This document shows, piece by piece, positions 29,059-37,529 of a DNA stretch of 64,000 nucleotides (within the stretch, counting starts at the first letter, position 1; every line of letters starts with the position of its first letter). The notes beneath the pieces were generated by a model, which had not been told where the DNA came from, ran no database searches, and worked only from the letters and a program-made list of their open reading frames with translations. A program made the translations under genes and the position numbers. The DNA is from Stigmatella aurantiaca DW4/3-1 (lineage in GTDB: Bacteria; Myxococcota; Myxococcia; Myxococcales; Myxococcaceae). The DNA lies in contig NC_014623.1 of assembly GCF_000165485.1 (NCBI RefSeq), forward strand, positions 6,776,893-6,840,892. The letters run 5' to 3'.

Positions 29059-29396
29059 GACTGCCGGAGGGGGTGAAAATCTGGGTGGCGACGGCGCCGT
29101 GCGACATGAGAAAGCAGGCCGACGGGTTGAGCGCACTGGTGGAGGGAAGCTTGGGCCAGGCGCCGAAGTCTGGCCACCTGTTTGTCTTCTTCTCGCGAAG
29201 GAGAGATTTCGTGAGGATTCTGTTCTGGGAGACGAATGGATATTGCACGGTGAGCAAGAGACTGGAGGCAGGACGCTTCCGGGTGCCTGAGCCGGTAGAA
29301 GGCCAGGGAGCGGTGCACCTGGAGGCGAGGCAACTGGCCGAAGTGCTGGCCCTGGTAGAGACAGGCAGCGGGGTGCGCCAGAGGCCGGTGCATTGA
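29052..29396 (+). CDS. tnpB: IS66 accessory protein TnpB
   Basis: The 114-residue product matches the IS66 Orf2 family: KIWVATAPCDMRKQADGLSALV, HLFVFFSRRRDFVRILFWETNGYC and KRLEAGRF. The ATG at 29052 was chosen over a longer upstream reading that is only antisense-like filler over tnpA. Translation is probably coupled to tnpA. Confidence 0.9.
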   Translation: MLRLPEGVKIWVATAPCDMRKQADGLSALVEGSLGQAPKSGHLFVFFSRRRDFVRILFWETNGYCTVSKRLEAGRFRVPEPVEGQGAVHLEARQLAEVLALVETGSGVRQRPVH

Positions 29397-29440
29397 GTCT
29401 TCAGTTGCGCACCCTACCTGGGACGTAGCATACCTGGGGC

Positions 29441-31102
29441 ATGAGCAGGCCCACAACAGTCCAGGAGCAGGGGGCCGGGCCGGAGCCGAGACCGGAGCCC
29501 CCCGGCGAAGCCAGTGACATGGAGGCGGTGCGTGCGTACATGCGGCAGTTGCTGGAGGAGGGCCGAGGTGAGGAGGCCATCGAGTTGTTGCTGGGCCTTT
29601 TAGGAAGGCTGCGCGAGGAGCATTCCAGCACGGCGATGAGGCTGAAGGAGGCGTTGAGGCAACTGTACGGGCGCAGGAGTGAGAAGACCCCCGCCAGTTC
29701 CCTGCAACTGCTGCTGTCACTGCTCACCCAGCCGCCGCCTGGCCCGCCCGAGGCCGACAGCGGAGCGCAAGCGCCTGCGGCGGCCCCAGCCGCCCCGCCG
29801 GAGCAGGCGCCGAAGAAGCCGCCCCGGCGTGTCCTGGCGCGCGGCGCCAAGGCGCTGCCGGCCCACCTGGAGCGGCGCGAGGTGCAGGTGGAGCCTTCTG
29901 CCGAAGAGTGTACGTGTCCTGAATGCGGTCAGCCCAGGAAGAGCATTGGCCAGGAAGTCAGCCAGCGGTTGGAATTGGAGCCCGCGCGCTTCTATGTGCG
30001 AGTGGAGAAGCGGCCCAAGCTGGCGTGTGCTCGCTGTAAGGAGGGTGTGGTGGCCGCCCCCGCGGGCGAGACGCCGCTGCCAGGAGCGTTGCCGGGCCCC
30101 GGCCTGCTGGCGCAGCTGTTGGTAGGCAAGTACCGAGACGGCCTACCGGTGCACCGCCAGCAGGCCATTTTCGATAAACGGTATGGGGTGAAGCTGCCGC
30201 CTTCCACCCTGGGCGACTGGGTGGCCGGTGCCAGCGACTTGCTGGTGCCCCTGGTGGCGCTGCTCAAGCGCCGAACGCTCAGTGACTTCCTGCTGCATAC
30301 TGATGACACCGGGGTGCGAGTGCTGGACAAGGAGGACGCGCGTGGCGTCAAGCGCGGCCACCTCTGGCCTTACATCGGCCAGGGCGGCAATCTCTTCGTC
30401 GAGTACACACCGGATTGGAGTAGCCAGGGGCCCCAGGCGGTGCTGGCCAACTTCCAGGGCTATCTCGTGGTGGACGGCTACAAAGGCTACCAGGCGCTCT
30501 TCGGCCACGCTTCGCCTCGCACCGAGGTGGGATGTTGGATGCACGCCCGGCGTGGCTTCGAGCGTGCTCACCTGGCAGGTGACGCGCGTGGCAGCACAGT
30601 GCTGGCCCTCGTGCAGAAACTGTATGCCGTGGAACGCCAAGCCACCCAAGCCAGTCTGTCCTGCCAAGCCCGGCTGGCGCTGCGCTTGGAGAAGAGCGCT
30701 CCGGTCTGTCTCGAACTCTTCGGTTTGCTGACGGATTGGGCTCCTCACGTGCCCCCGAAAACGCCGCTGGGTAAGGCCATTGCCTATGCGCTCCACCGCT
30801 CTGTCCCCTTGGGCCGCTTCCTCGAGGATGGACGCGTGCCTCTGGACAATGGAGAGGCCGAACGGCTCATCAAGCTGATTGTCCTCGGCAGGAAGAACTG
30901 GCTCTTCCTGGGCAGCGACGCCGCAGGCCACCGCGCGGCGGCTGTCTATTCCCTGGTCCTCAGCTGCTATCGGCTGGAGATGGACCCCTGGGCTTACTTT
31001 CGCGACGTGTTGCCCAAACTCGGTGACACCCTCTTCCCCGCCTCTCGCATCGCGGAGCTCCTCCCCGAGGCGTGGGCACAGCAACCAGCTCAGCAGCGAT
31101 AG
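29441..31102 (+). CDS. tnpC: IS66 transposase TnpC
   Basis: The 553-residue DDE transposase has a variable N-terminal leucine-rich and Pro-rich linker, a zinc-finger-like region with C-x-x-C pairs (CTCPECG, CARCKE), and the catalytic domain: LLHTDDTGVRV, LVVDGYKGYQALFG, ARRGFERAHLAG and the C-terminal PLDNGEAERLIKLIVLGRKNWLF. The frame is intact, so this copy could supply transposase. Confidence 0.93.
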   Translation: MSRPTTVQEQGAGPEPRPEPPGEASDMEAVRAYMRQLLEEGRGEEAIELLLGLLGRLREEHSSTAMRLKEALRQLYGRRSEKTPASSLQLLLSLLTQPPPGPPEADSGAQAPAAAPAAPPEQAPKKPPRRVLARGAKALPAHLERREVQVEPSAEECTCPECGQPRKSIGQEVSQRLELEPARFYVRVEKRPKLACARCKEGVVAAPAGETPLPGALPGPGLLAQLLVGKYRDGLPVHRQQAIFDKRYGVKLPPSTLGDWVAGASDLLVPLVALLKRRTLSDFLLHTDDTGVRVLDKEDARGVKRGHLWPYIGQGGNLFVEYTPDWSSQGPQAVLANFQGYLVVDGYKGYQALFGHASPRTEVGCWMHARRGFERAHLAGDARGSTVLALVQKLYAVERQATQASLSCQARLALRLEKSAPVCLELFGLLTDWAPHVPPKTPLGKAIAYALHRSVPLGRFLEDGRVPLDNGEAERLIKLIVLGRKNWLFLGSDAAGHRAAAVYSLVLSCYRLEMDPWAYFRDVLPKLGDTLFPASRIAELLPEAWAQQPAQQR

Positions 31103-31192
31103 GCTCGTCGACTCTCCTTCTCTCACCCTCCCTTCCTGCCACGCTCTTCGCCCTACGACACCCTGGGTCGGAGCGGAGGCTTACTTTGAGGC

Positions 31193-31731
31193 AGTACCGC
31201 CCGCAGGGAAGCGGAGTCATTGTGCTCCAGGCACCAGCCCCGCATCATGCCGGTGTGCACCACCAGCTTGACCAAGAGGTTCACCGTGCCGTGCCGCACG
31301 TACTCGAACTCCTGCCGCTCGATGAGGCCTGGCCGCATCGGGTGCGTGGGGCGGCGACGTTCCAGTGCCTGGATGTTGGGCTTCTCGTCCACACACATGA
31401 CCACCTCGCCCTGCTGTGCCAGAGCGGCTGCGCGCTCGTAGCACCAGAGGATGGGCGCGGACAGGGTGCGGAAGGTGTTGTCGGCAACAGGAGTCTTCCA
31501 GTAGCGAGAGCGGTGGGGTTGCAGGTCCGCGTCCCGGAGGATGAGCGCCACGGTGGAGTGGGAGAGGGTCGGCGCGATGCCTTGCAGGCGAGCCGCCTGG
31601 GCCAGGCTGCGAGTGGACCAGTGAGTCATGTGCAGGCCAATGCCCGCTGGCTCACAGCAGGCCAGCCTCTCCACTTCGACGCGCTGGAGGGGGGGAAAGC
31701 CGCCTTGGGCGGCCTGGGCGAGGCGCATCAT
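31193..31731 (-). pseudogene. IS630 transposase orfB, N-terminal part (cut by IS66)
   Basis: This reading holds the middle of the transposase, with TRSLAQAARLQGIAP, VALILRDADLQPHRSRYWK and the first catalytic aspartate in VVMCVDEKPNIQALE, ending at SLRAVLPQ where the IS66 begins. The rest is at 28256-28593. It is read in the -1 frame relative to orfA; a CTTTCCCCCCC run in the overlap is a likely ribosomal slip site. Confidence 0.85.
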
Positions 31732-31990
31732 CGACGACCTGCATGCCCCAGTGCTCGAAGCGGCGGCACAGCGCCCAGATGGTGGTCCGGTCCAGTTCGA
31801 GTCGCTCAGCCAACTCCGAGACGACGGTGTCCGGCTCGCTCATGGCCAGCAAGATGCGTGCTCGACGCGCAATGCGCTGCTCGATACGTCCGTCTCGTAC
31901 CAAGGCCTGAAGGTGGGCGACCTCGGCGGGTGAGAGGCGAACAAGTCGTGGTGGGCGTCTCCTCATCCACCAGAGGTAGGCATTCCCCAC
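31652..31990 (-). CDS. IS630 transposase orfA (DNA-binding part)
   Basis: The 112-residue product has the IS630 helix-turn-helix: RDGRIEQRIARRARILLAMS, VVSELAERLELDRTTIWALCRRF, DDAPRPGRPRRLSP. The start is a GTG right inside the inverted repeat. It overlaps orfB by 80 bp in the +1 relation and probably makes a fused protein only by -1 frameshifting. The fused protein is broken downstream by IS66. Confidence 0.8.
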   Translation of the reverse strand: MGNAYLWWMRRRPPRLVRLSPAEVAHLQALVRDGRIEQRIARRARILLAMSEPDTVVSELAERLELDRTTIWALCRRFEHWGMQVVDDAPRPGRPRRLSPPPARRSGEAGLL

Positions 31991-32024
31991 GACTATGTCG
32001 AATTACTTCGCGGACAGTCCAGTA

Positions 32025-32804
32025 GCTGCCGGGTGTTGTGTGGGTCGTGAATCATGCCGCCCAAGGTGCCCAAACGCGGCGCGGTTGGACATTGGGCAAG
32101 AACAGGCAAATTCCGACGTATCCAGGCAAACACCAACAAACACCTACAATCTCCTCGTTTGACGGTCGAGCCCGCACGGGCACCAGACAAGCAAGGGGCG
32201 GTGGAGCACTCCATGACTGGAGTAAGAATCAAGGCGTGACGGCTGGTGTGTCCTGGCGTAACAGCCAGCGTTGTTTCCGGTGTTGTCACCCGAGGAGGGC
32301 TTGCCCCTCCTGGGATTTGAGCCCGACCCTCACCTAACCCGCCCTTCCACACTCGCCAAACAGCCCGGAACTGCCCGGGCCAGGGGTGACACAGTGCAAC
32401 GGGAGGTATTCAGCCATGGACGAAACGTGAACGGTGATCGGCAAGCGTGCAGACGGGTAAGCAAGGGTCGCGCGGTTGGGGCGGATGGAGTAGGCGCGGC
32501 GCGCGGTGGCGCGGCTGTGGGCACCGTGAGGCGTGCGCGGCGTTCGCTCGGGACTTCTGCGGGACTTTCCGACGTCCCCACCGGCCCCACCGGGACACCG
32601 TCCCCGACGCCACCGGGGTACTGAGGCCCAGTGCGGGGCGGACAGCTCCAGCTTGGCCCGGTGGCGCGCCTCGGACAGCTCCAACTCGGCCTCGGTGGTG
32701 CGCCCCAGGACGGTAGCCATCGTCGCGGGCTCCCAGCTCGGGCCCGGTGGAGCGCACCGACGTAGGCCCGTGGCGAGCGACCCAGCACGCAGGACCGTCG
32801 CAGC
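32025..32804. other. Gene-poor stretch between IS630 and second IS66
   Basis: No convincing gene is seen in these 780 bp. Two things stand out: a small perfect hairpin (AGGAGGG at 32293-32299, loop CTTGC, CCCTCCT at 32305-32311) and the decayed repeat at 32628-32790 that recurs near 37.6 kb. Open frames in either strand have shadow-like composition. Confidence 0.4.
32628..32790. repeat. Decayed repeat, first block
   Basis: Motifs AGCTTGGCCCGG (32650), CGGTAGCCATCGTCG (about 32711) and CCCAGCTCGGGCCCGGTGGA (about 32733) match the array at 37530-37872 at about three positions in four. The minus-strand translation is leucine/glutamate-rich (TEAELELSEARHRAKLELS), hinting at the ruins of a repeat protein. 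Confidence 0.5.
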
Positions 32805-32886
32805 GTAAGCCTCCGCTCCGACCCAGGGTGTCGTAGGGCGAAGAGCGTGGCAGGAAGGGAGGGTGAGAGAAGGAGAGTCGACGAGC

Positions 32887-34548
32887 CTATCGCTGCTGAG
32901 CTGGTTGCTGTGCCCACGCCTCGGGGAGGAGCTCCGCGATGCGAGAGGCGGGGAAGAGGGTGTCACCGAGTTTGGGCAACACGTCGCGAAAGTAAGCCCA
33001 GGGGTCCATCTCCAGCCGATAGCAGCTGAGGACCAGGGAATAGACAGCCGCCGCGCGGTGGCCTGCGGCGTCGCTGCCCAGGAAGAGCCAGTTCTTCCTG
33101 CCGAGGACAATCAGCTTGATGAGCCGTTCGGCCTCTCCATTGTCCAGAGGCACGCGTCCATCCTCGAGGAAGCGGCCCAAGGGGACAGAGCGGTGGAGCG
33201 CATAGGCAATGGCCTTACCCAGCGGCGTTTTCGGGGGCACGTGAGGAGCCCAATCCGTCAGCAAACCGAAGAGTTCGAGACAGACCGGAGCGCTCTTCTC
33301 CAAGCGCAGCGCCAGCCGGGCTTGGCAGGACAGACTGGCTTGGGTGGCTTGGCGTTCCACGGCATACAGTTTCTGCACGAGGGCCAGCACTGTGCTGCCA
33401 CGCGCGTCACCTGCCAGGTGAGCACGCTCGAAGCCACGCCGGGCGTGCATCCAACATCCCACCTCGGTGCGAGGCGAAGCGTGGCCGAAGAGCGCCTGGT
33501 AGCCTTTGTAGCCGTCCACCACGAGATAGCCCTGGAAGTTGGCCAGCACCGCCTGGGGCCCCTGGCTACTCCAATCCGGTGTGTACTCGACGAAGAGATT
33601 GCCGCCCTGGCCGATGTAAGGCCAGAGGTGGCCGCGCTTGACGCCACGCGCGTCCTCCTTGTCCAGCACTCGCACCCCGGTGTCATCAGTATGCAGCAGG
33701 AAGTCACTGAGCGTTCGGCGCTTGAGCAGCGCCACCAGGGGCACCAGCAAGTCGCTGGCACCGGCCACCCAGTCGCCCAGGGTGGAAGGCGGCAGCTTCA
33801 CCCCATACCGTTTATCGAAAATGGCCTGCTGGCGGTGCACCGGTAGGCCGTCTCGGTACTTGCCTACCAACAGCTGCGCCAGCAGGCCGGGGCCCGGCAA
33901 CGCTCCTGGCAGCGGCGTCTCGCCCGCGGGGGCGGCCACCACACCCTCCTTACAGCGAGCACACGCCAGCTTGGGCCGCTTCTCCACTCGCACATAGAAG
34001 CGCGCGGGCTCCAATTCCAACCGCTGGCTGACTTCCTGGCCAATGCTCTTCCTGGGCTGACCGCATTCAGGACACGTACACTCTTCGGCAGAAGGCTCCA
34101 CCTGCACCTCGCGCCGCTCCAGGTGGGCCGGCAGCGCCTTGGCGCCGCGCGCCAGGACACGCCGGGGCGGCTTCTTCGGCGCCTGCTCCGGCGGGGCGGC
34201 TGGGGCCGCCGCAGGCGCTTGCGCTCCGCTGTCGGCCTCGGGCGGGCCAGGCGGCGGCTGGGTGAGCAGTGACAGCAGCAGTTGCAGGGAACTGGCGGGG
34301 GTCTTCTCACTCCTGCGCCCGTACAGTTGCCTCAACGCCTCCTTCAGCCTCATCGCCGTGCTGGAATGCTCCTCGCGCAGCCTTCCTAAAAGGCCCAGCA
34401 ACAACTCGATGGCCTCCTCACCTCGGCCCTCCTCCAGCAACTGCCGCATGTACGCACGCACCGCCTCCATGTCACTGGCTTCGCCGGGGGGCTCCGGTCT
34501 CGGCTCCGGCCCGGCCCCCTGCTCCTGGACTGTTGTGGGCCTGCTCAT
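32887..34548 (-). CDS. tnpC: IS66 transposase TnpC (copy 2)
   Basis: The 553-residue product is identical to the TnpC of copy 1 and has the same catalytic residues (TDDTGVRV, VDGYKGYQ, DNGEAERL). The reading frame is intact. Confidence 0.93.
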   Translation of the reverse strand: MSRPTTVQEQGAGPEPRPEPPGEASDMEAVRAYMRQLLEEGRGEEAIELLLGLLGRLREEHSSTAMRLKEALRQLYGRRSEKTPASSLQLLLSLLTQPPPGPPEADSGAQAPAAAPAAPPEQAPKKPPRRVLARGAKALPAHLERREVQVEPSAEECTCPECGQPRKSIGQEVSQRLELEPARFYVRVEKRPKLACARCKEGVVAAPAGETPLPGALPGPGLLAQLLVGKYRDGLPVHRQQAIFDKRYGVKLPPSTLGDWVAGASDLLVPLVALLKRRTLSDFLLHTDDTGVRVLDKEDARGVKRGHLWPYIGQGGNLFVEYTPDWSSQGPQAVLANFQGYLVVDGYKGYQALFGHASPRTEVGCWMHARRGFERAHLAGDARGSTVLALVQKLYAVERQATQASLSCQARLALRLEKSAPVCLELFGLLTDWAPHVPPKTPLGKAIAYALHRSVPLGRFLEDGRVPLDNGEAERLIKLIVLGRKNWLFLGSDAAGHRAAAVYSLVLSCYRLEMDPWAYFRDVLPKLGDTLFPASRIAELLPEAWAQQPAQQR

Positions 34549-34592
34549 GCCCCAGGTATGCTACGTCCCAGGTAGGGTGCGCAACTGAAGAC

Positions 34593-34937
34593 TCAATGCA
34601 CCGGCCTCTGGCGCACCCCGCTGCCTGTCTCTACCAGGGCCAGCACTTCGGCCAGTTGCCTCGCCTCCAGGTGCACCGCTCCCTGGCCTTCTACCGGCTC
34701 AGGCACCCGGAAGCGTCCTGCCTCCAGTCTCTTGCTCACCGTGCAATATCCATTCGTCTCCCAGAACAGAATCCTCACGAAATCTCTCCTTCGCGAGAAG
34801 AAGACAAACAGGTGGCCAGACTTCGGCGCCTGGCCCAAGCTTCCCTCCACCAGTGCGCTCAACCCGTCGGCCTGCTTTCTCATGTCGCACGGCGCCGTCG
34901 CCACCCAGATTTTCACCCCCTCCGGCAGTCTCAGCAT
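34593..34937 (-). CDS. tnpB: IS66 accessory protein TnpB (copy 2)
   Basis: The 114-residue product is identical to the TnpB of copy 1 (DMRKQADGLSALV, FSRRRDFVRILFWE). It overlaps tnpA by seven bases. Confidence 0.9.
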   Translation of the reverse strand: MLRLPEGVKIWVATAPCDMRKQADGLSALVEGSLGQAPKSGHLFVFFSRRRDFVRILFWETNGYCTVSKRLEAGRFRVPEPVEGQGAVHLEARQLAEVLALVETGSGVRQRPVH

Positions 34938-35326
34938 CCTTGCACCCGCTGGAGAGCTCTCAGCACCCGCTCCACCAACTCCTGGCTGGCTCCCCCCTCC
35001 ACCCTCACCCTCACTCCCTTCACTTCCACCACTACCGCCTCCCCAACTCCCTGCCTCCTTTGACTCGGTGCCTCCGGCGTCACCTCCACCGGCACGAAGC
35101 CCATTGCAGGTTTCTCTTTCTGCTCCCACTCTGCGCGCCTCCTCGACCAGAATCGCAGCCTCTCTCGGGGCAGCCCGTGCTTGCGCATGAACGCGCTCTG
35201 CGCTCCTCCTTCCTTCTGCCAGGCTCGTACCACCTCGGCTGCTATTTCCGGCGTCCACCTCGGTTGTCGGGCCGCTGCCAACCACCCTGGCTCTTCTGTC
35301 TTTGTCGTCTCTGCGCTGGTCGTCAT
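34931..35326 (-). CDS. tnpA: IS66 accessory protein TnpA (copy 2)
   Basis: The 131-residue product is identical to the TnpA of copy 1, with the same helix-turn-helix segment (FMRKHGLPRERLRFW). Confidence 0.85.
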   Translation of the reverse strand: MTTSAETTKTEEPGWLAAARQPRWTPEIAAEVVRAWQKEGGAQSAFMRKHGLPRERLRFWSRRRAEWEQKEKPAMGFVPVEVTPEAPSQRRQGVGEAVVVEVKGVRVRVEGGASQELVERVLRALQRVQGC

Positions 35327-35572
35327 CGTCCGCTCACTCTGGCGACTCTCTCCCTTCTGCGCGACATGGGCGGGAGCGGAGGCTTACGTCGCAGCGGCGC
35401 GGCGCTACCTGGGGAGGGAGCAGCGAGGCGGCGAGCGTCCAGGCGTCAGCGTCGGGCGGGAGCCCCTCCCCGCAGGGTGTCCGGAGCTGAAGGTCGGCGC
35501 CACCCGCCGCCTCCTCCTCTTCCCCGTGGCAGCCCTCTACCCTGAGCCCCTCCTCGCAAAAAGGGGTGACAC

Positions 35573-36934
35573 ATGCCGCCGTGGAGGATGCTCTGGAAGG
35601 CCGAAGCGCTGTTCCTTGCGTTGCTCGTGGGGTGCGCCAGCGTCCCTCGGGTCCCCCTGGTGGAGGACACCGGCCAGGGTAAAGCCGTCGTCCACGTTCC
35701 CCGCACGGCGGACCTGCAACCGGTGGAACTGGAGGAAGGAGAATTCCATCAGGCCGTGAGGCGCCTTGCGCGCGAGGTGCGGCTGACAGGTACGCCGCGC
35801 CAGACGGCAGAGCAGGCGTTTCAGATAGACCCGCAGAGCGGCCATTACCTCTACCTTCAGCGGGAGAAGAAGCTGGTGCCAGCAGGGGGCGAGCCCTGGG
35901 ACGGCACGTTGACGAAAGAGGACCTGACGCTGGCAGAACGCTATCGGCTCTGGTGCCGGAGCGCCTACAACTTCTATGGAGACTGTCTCGGGGGCGCGCT
36001 GGTTTCAGGGCGCTACCTGGACATGCAAGGCCGTTACGTCTGGGCGCTGGCCATGAGCAAGAGCCCGGTGCTGGACGAGATGAAGAAGGCGCTCGGAGAG
36101 ATGGTGGAATTCCACGCGCTCATGAGCGCGGCCCTGTGGACGCTGGGTTCCATGCTGCTGATCCTGCTCCTCAACCCCGTGGCTCCGGCGCTGGTGGCGG
36201 TCTTGGGCGTCGGGATGCTCCTATATGTAGGCTACGACACGCTCCGGAACCTCGTGACGGGCTGGGCCGAGTTGACTGGGACGGCGAAGGTCGCCACCAC
36301 CTTCGAGGAGATCCGAGAGGCAGGTGAGCGCTTCGGGAGGACCATCGGGCGAGAGTCCGCGCGCGCGTTCGCCCTGCTTCTGGTGGCGGCCATTGGCTCG
36401 ACGGCGCAACGGTTCGCGGCGAAGGTGCCGACGCTGCCCGGTTCGGCACAGGCGGCCATGCAGGCCGAGGGTGAGGCAGGAATCTGGCTGCCCGCGCTGG
36501 GGACGGTGGAGGAGATCGCGGTCAGTGCCGAGGGCGTCCGCATCACGCTTCCCGCAAACGCGGTGGCCATGGCGGCGCGCCCCAGTCGCGGCAAAGGCCC
36601 CTGCGTCGAGACGCACCACATCGCCACCATCTGCAACGGGAAGGACACCAAGCGCGGCGGCCCGTGGACGCCGAGGTTCCGGCAGATCTTCGCCAAGGCG
36701 GGCATGTCGATGGAGGACCCCGCGAACAAGATGCCTCTGTCGGGGCACTATGGACCGCACCCGGAGCGGTATCACCAGCTCGTCTACGAAGAACTGGACG
36801 ACGCAACGGCGACCTGTCGTACAGTCGTGGAGTGCCGTGAGGGGCTGACGCGGGCCCTCAAGGCTCTGGCGAAGGAAATCGCAACCCCGAGGACAGAGCT
36901 GAACCAACTCGTCACCCGGTCGCCTCCGCGCTAA
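35573..36934 (+). CDS. SitA-like lipoprotein toxin with C-terminal AHH nuclease domain
   Basis: The 453-residue product has a lipoprotein signal ending in LLVGC (Cys21), a long soluble region, a hydrophobic segment at about 185-225 and a C-terminal AHH-type HNH/Endo VII nuclease: ETHHIATICN (His348-His349), RGGPWTPRFRQIF, AGMSMEDPAN, then GHYGPHPERYH (His392, His396, His401). In Myxococcus, SitA lipoprotein toxins with variable C-terminal effectors pass between kin by TraA/TraB outer-membrane exchange. The architecture (lipobox, variable middle, toxin tip) and the adjacent Imm11 gene fit this class; delivery route and toxicity are inferred. AAAAAGGGG precedes the ATG. An IS66 copy lies 185 bp upstream. 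Confidence 0.82.
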   Translation: MPPWRMLWKAEALFLALLVGCASVPRVPLVEDTGQGKAVVHVPRTADLQPVELEEGEFHQAVRRLAREVRLTGTPRQTAEQAFQIDPQSGHYLYLQREKKLVPAGGEPWDGTLTKEDLTLAERYRLWCRSAYNFYGDCLGGALVSGRYLDMQGRYVWALAMSKSPVLDEMKKALGEMVEFHALMSAALWTLGSMLLILLLNPVAPALVAVLGVGMLLYVGYDTLRNLVTGWAELTGTAKVATTFEEIREAGERFGRTIGRESARAFALLLVAAIGSTAQRFAAKVPTLPGSAQAAMQAEGEAGIWLPALGTVEEIAVSAEGVRITLPANAVAMAARPSRGKGPCVETHHIATICNGKDTKRGGPWTPRFRQIFAKAGMSMEDPANKMPLSGHYGPHPERYHQLVYEELDDATATCRTVVECREGLTRALKALAKEIATPRTELNQLVTRSPPR

Positions 36935-37507
36935 ATGCAGTCCATGTTCAAGCGTTTCTTCAAGCTCGCCGACGATGTGAACGTCCCGCACCGATGGCAC
37001 CTTGACGCGCCGACGAACAGTCGCGGCGAGAAAGTGGACGAGGGGCTTTTCAGGCGCGGGGTCCCCGTCCACATCACGGACCGCTTGAGAATTCCCGTCG
37101 AGATCGCAGGCAAGGCGCTGGACTTCACTTTTGCGGCCGTCGGCCTCCCGGTGGTCCATGTCCGCGTCGCGTCCATGTTCGCGGAGCTGGCCCCGGAAGA
37201 GGTGCAACTGTTCCCCGTAGACGTGGAGGGCCAACCGGATCAGTACCTCATCCTTGTGGCTACGCACCTCATCCGTTGTATCGACGAAGAGGCGTCGCGG
37301 ATCCGGCTCTGGACTCACGAAGACGGCGCCCCGCATATGGTCGGTCGCTATGCCTCCGTGCGTGACATGCGTATCGACAAGACCCAGGCGGGCAGCGCCA
37401 ACGTGTTCCGTTGCGAAGGGTGGATAGGCCCGCTGATCGTCTCCGGAGAGATAAAGGGGGCCTTGGATCGCATGGGCGCCACCGGCACGAGGTTCGAGGA
37501 AGTCTAG
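36935..37507 (+). CDS. Imm11-family immunity protein (SitI-like)
   Basis: The 190-residue product matches the Imm11 (MXAN_0049-type) immunity family: DDVNVPHRWHLDAP, LDFTFAAVGLPVVHVRVASMF, LAPEEVQLFPVDVEG, CIDEEASRIRLWT, MVGRYASVRDMRID and a closing LIVSGEIKGALDRMGATG. It has no signal peptide, as expected for a cytoplasmic protector. It begins directly after the toxin stop (TAAATG), so the pair is cotranscribed and probably translationally coupled. A second ATG nine bases in is also possible. It likely binds and blocks the AHH domain of the toxin. Confidence 0.85.
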   Translation: MQSMFKRFFKLADDVNVPHRWHLDAPTNSRGEKVDEGLFRRGVPVHITDRLRIPVEIAGKALDFTFAAVGLPVVHVRVASMFAELAPEEVQLFPVDVEGQPDQYLILVATHLIRCIDEEASRIRLWTHEDGAPHMVGRYASVRDMRIDKTQAGSANVFRCEGWIGPLIVSGEIKGALDRMGATGTRFEEV

Positions 37508-37529
37508 TCCGGGAACCAAGGACTGCGCC

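Larger units (their letters stand above)
28602..31184 (+). mobile_element. IS66-family element, copy 1 (2,583 bp)
   Basis: Terminal inverted repeats GTAAGCCTCCGCTCC (28602 onward) and its inverse (ending 31184) bound tnpA, tnpB and tnpC. The 8-bp duplication TTTGAGGC flanks it at 28594-28601 and 31185-31192, as expected for IS66. All three genes are open. A second copy with identical protein products lies inverted at 32805-35387, so transposition was recent. Confidence 0.95.
28226..32022 (-). mobile_element. IS630-family element interrupted by an IS66 element
   Basis: Perfect 31-bp inverted repeats lie at 28227-28257 and 31991-32021, starting TGGACTGTCCGCGAAG. The element is flanked by the TA dinucleotides at 28224-28225 and 32023-32024, the target typical of IS630/Tc1-mariner. 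Without the inserted IS66 and its 8-bp duplication, the element is 1,206 bp, a normal IS630 size. Its transposase is split by the insertion and so cannot be made intact from this copy. Confidence 0.9.
32805..35387 (-). mobile_element. IS66-family element, copy 2, inverted (2,583 bp)
   Basis: Same length, ends and encoded proteins as the copy at 28602-31184, in the opposite orientation. Its own 8-bp duplication GTCGCAGC lies at 32797-32804 and 35388-35395, so it arrived by an independent transposition and not by duplication of the region. It ends 185 bp before the toxin gene and could have changed that gene's promoter. Confidence 0.95.

Noticed and set aside
28602-35387. Composite transposon bounded by the two IS66 copies
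   Set aside because: Each copy has its own 8-bp target duplication, and the interval carries only IS630 remnant and decayed sequence, so the pair arose by two insertions. The toxin pair lies outside it.
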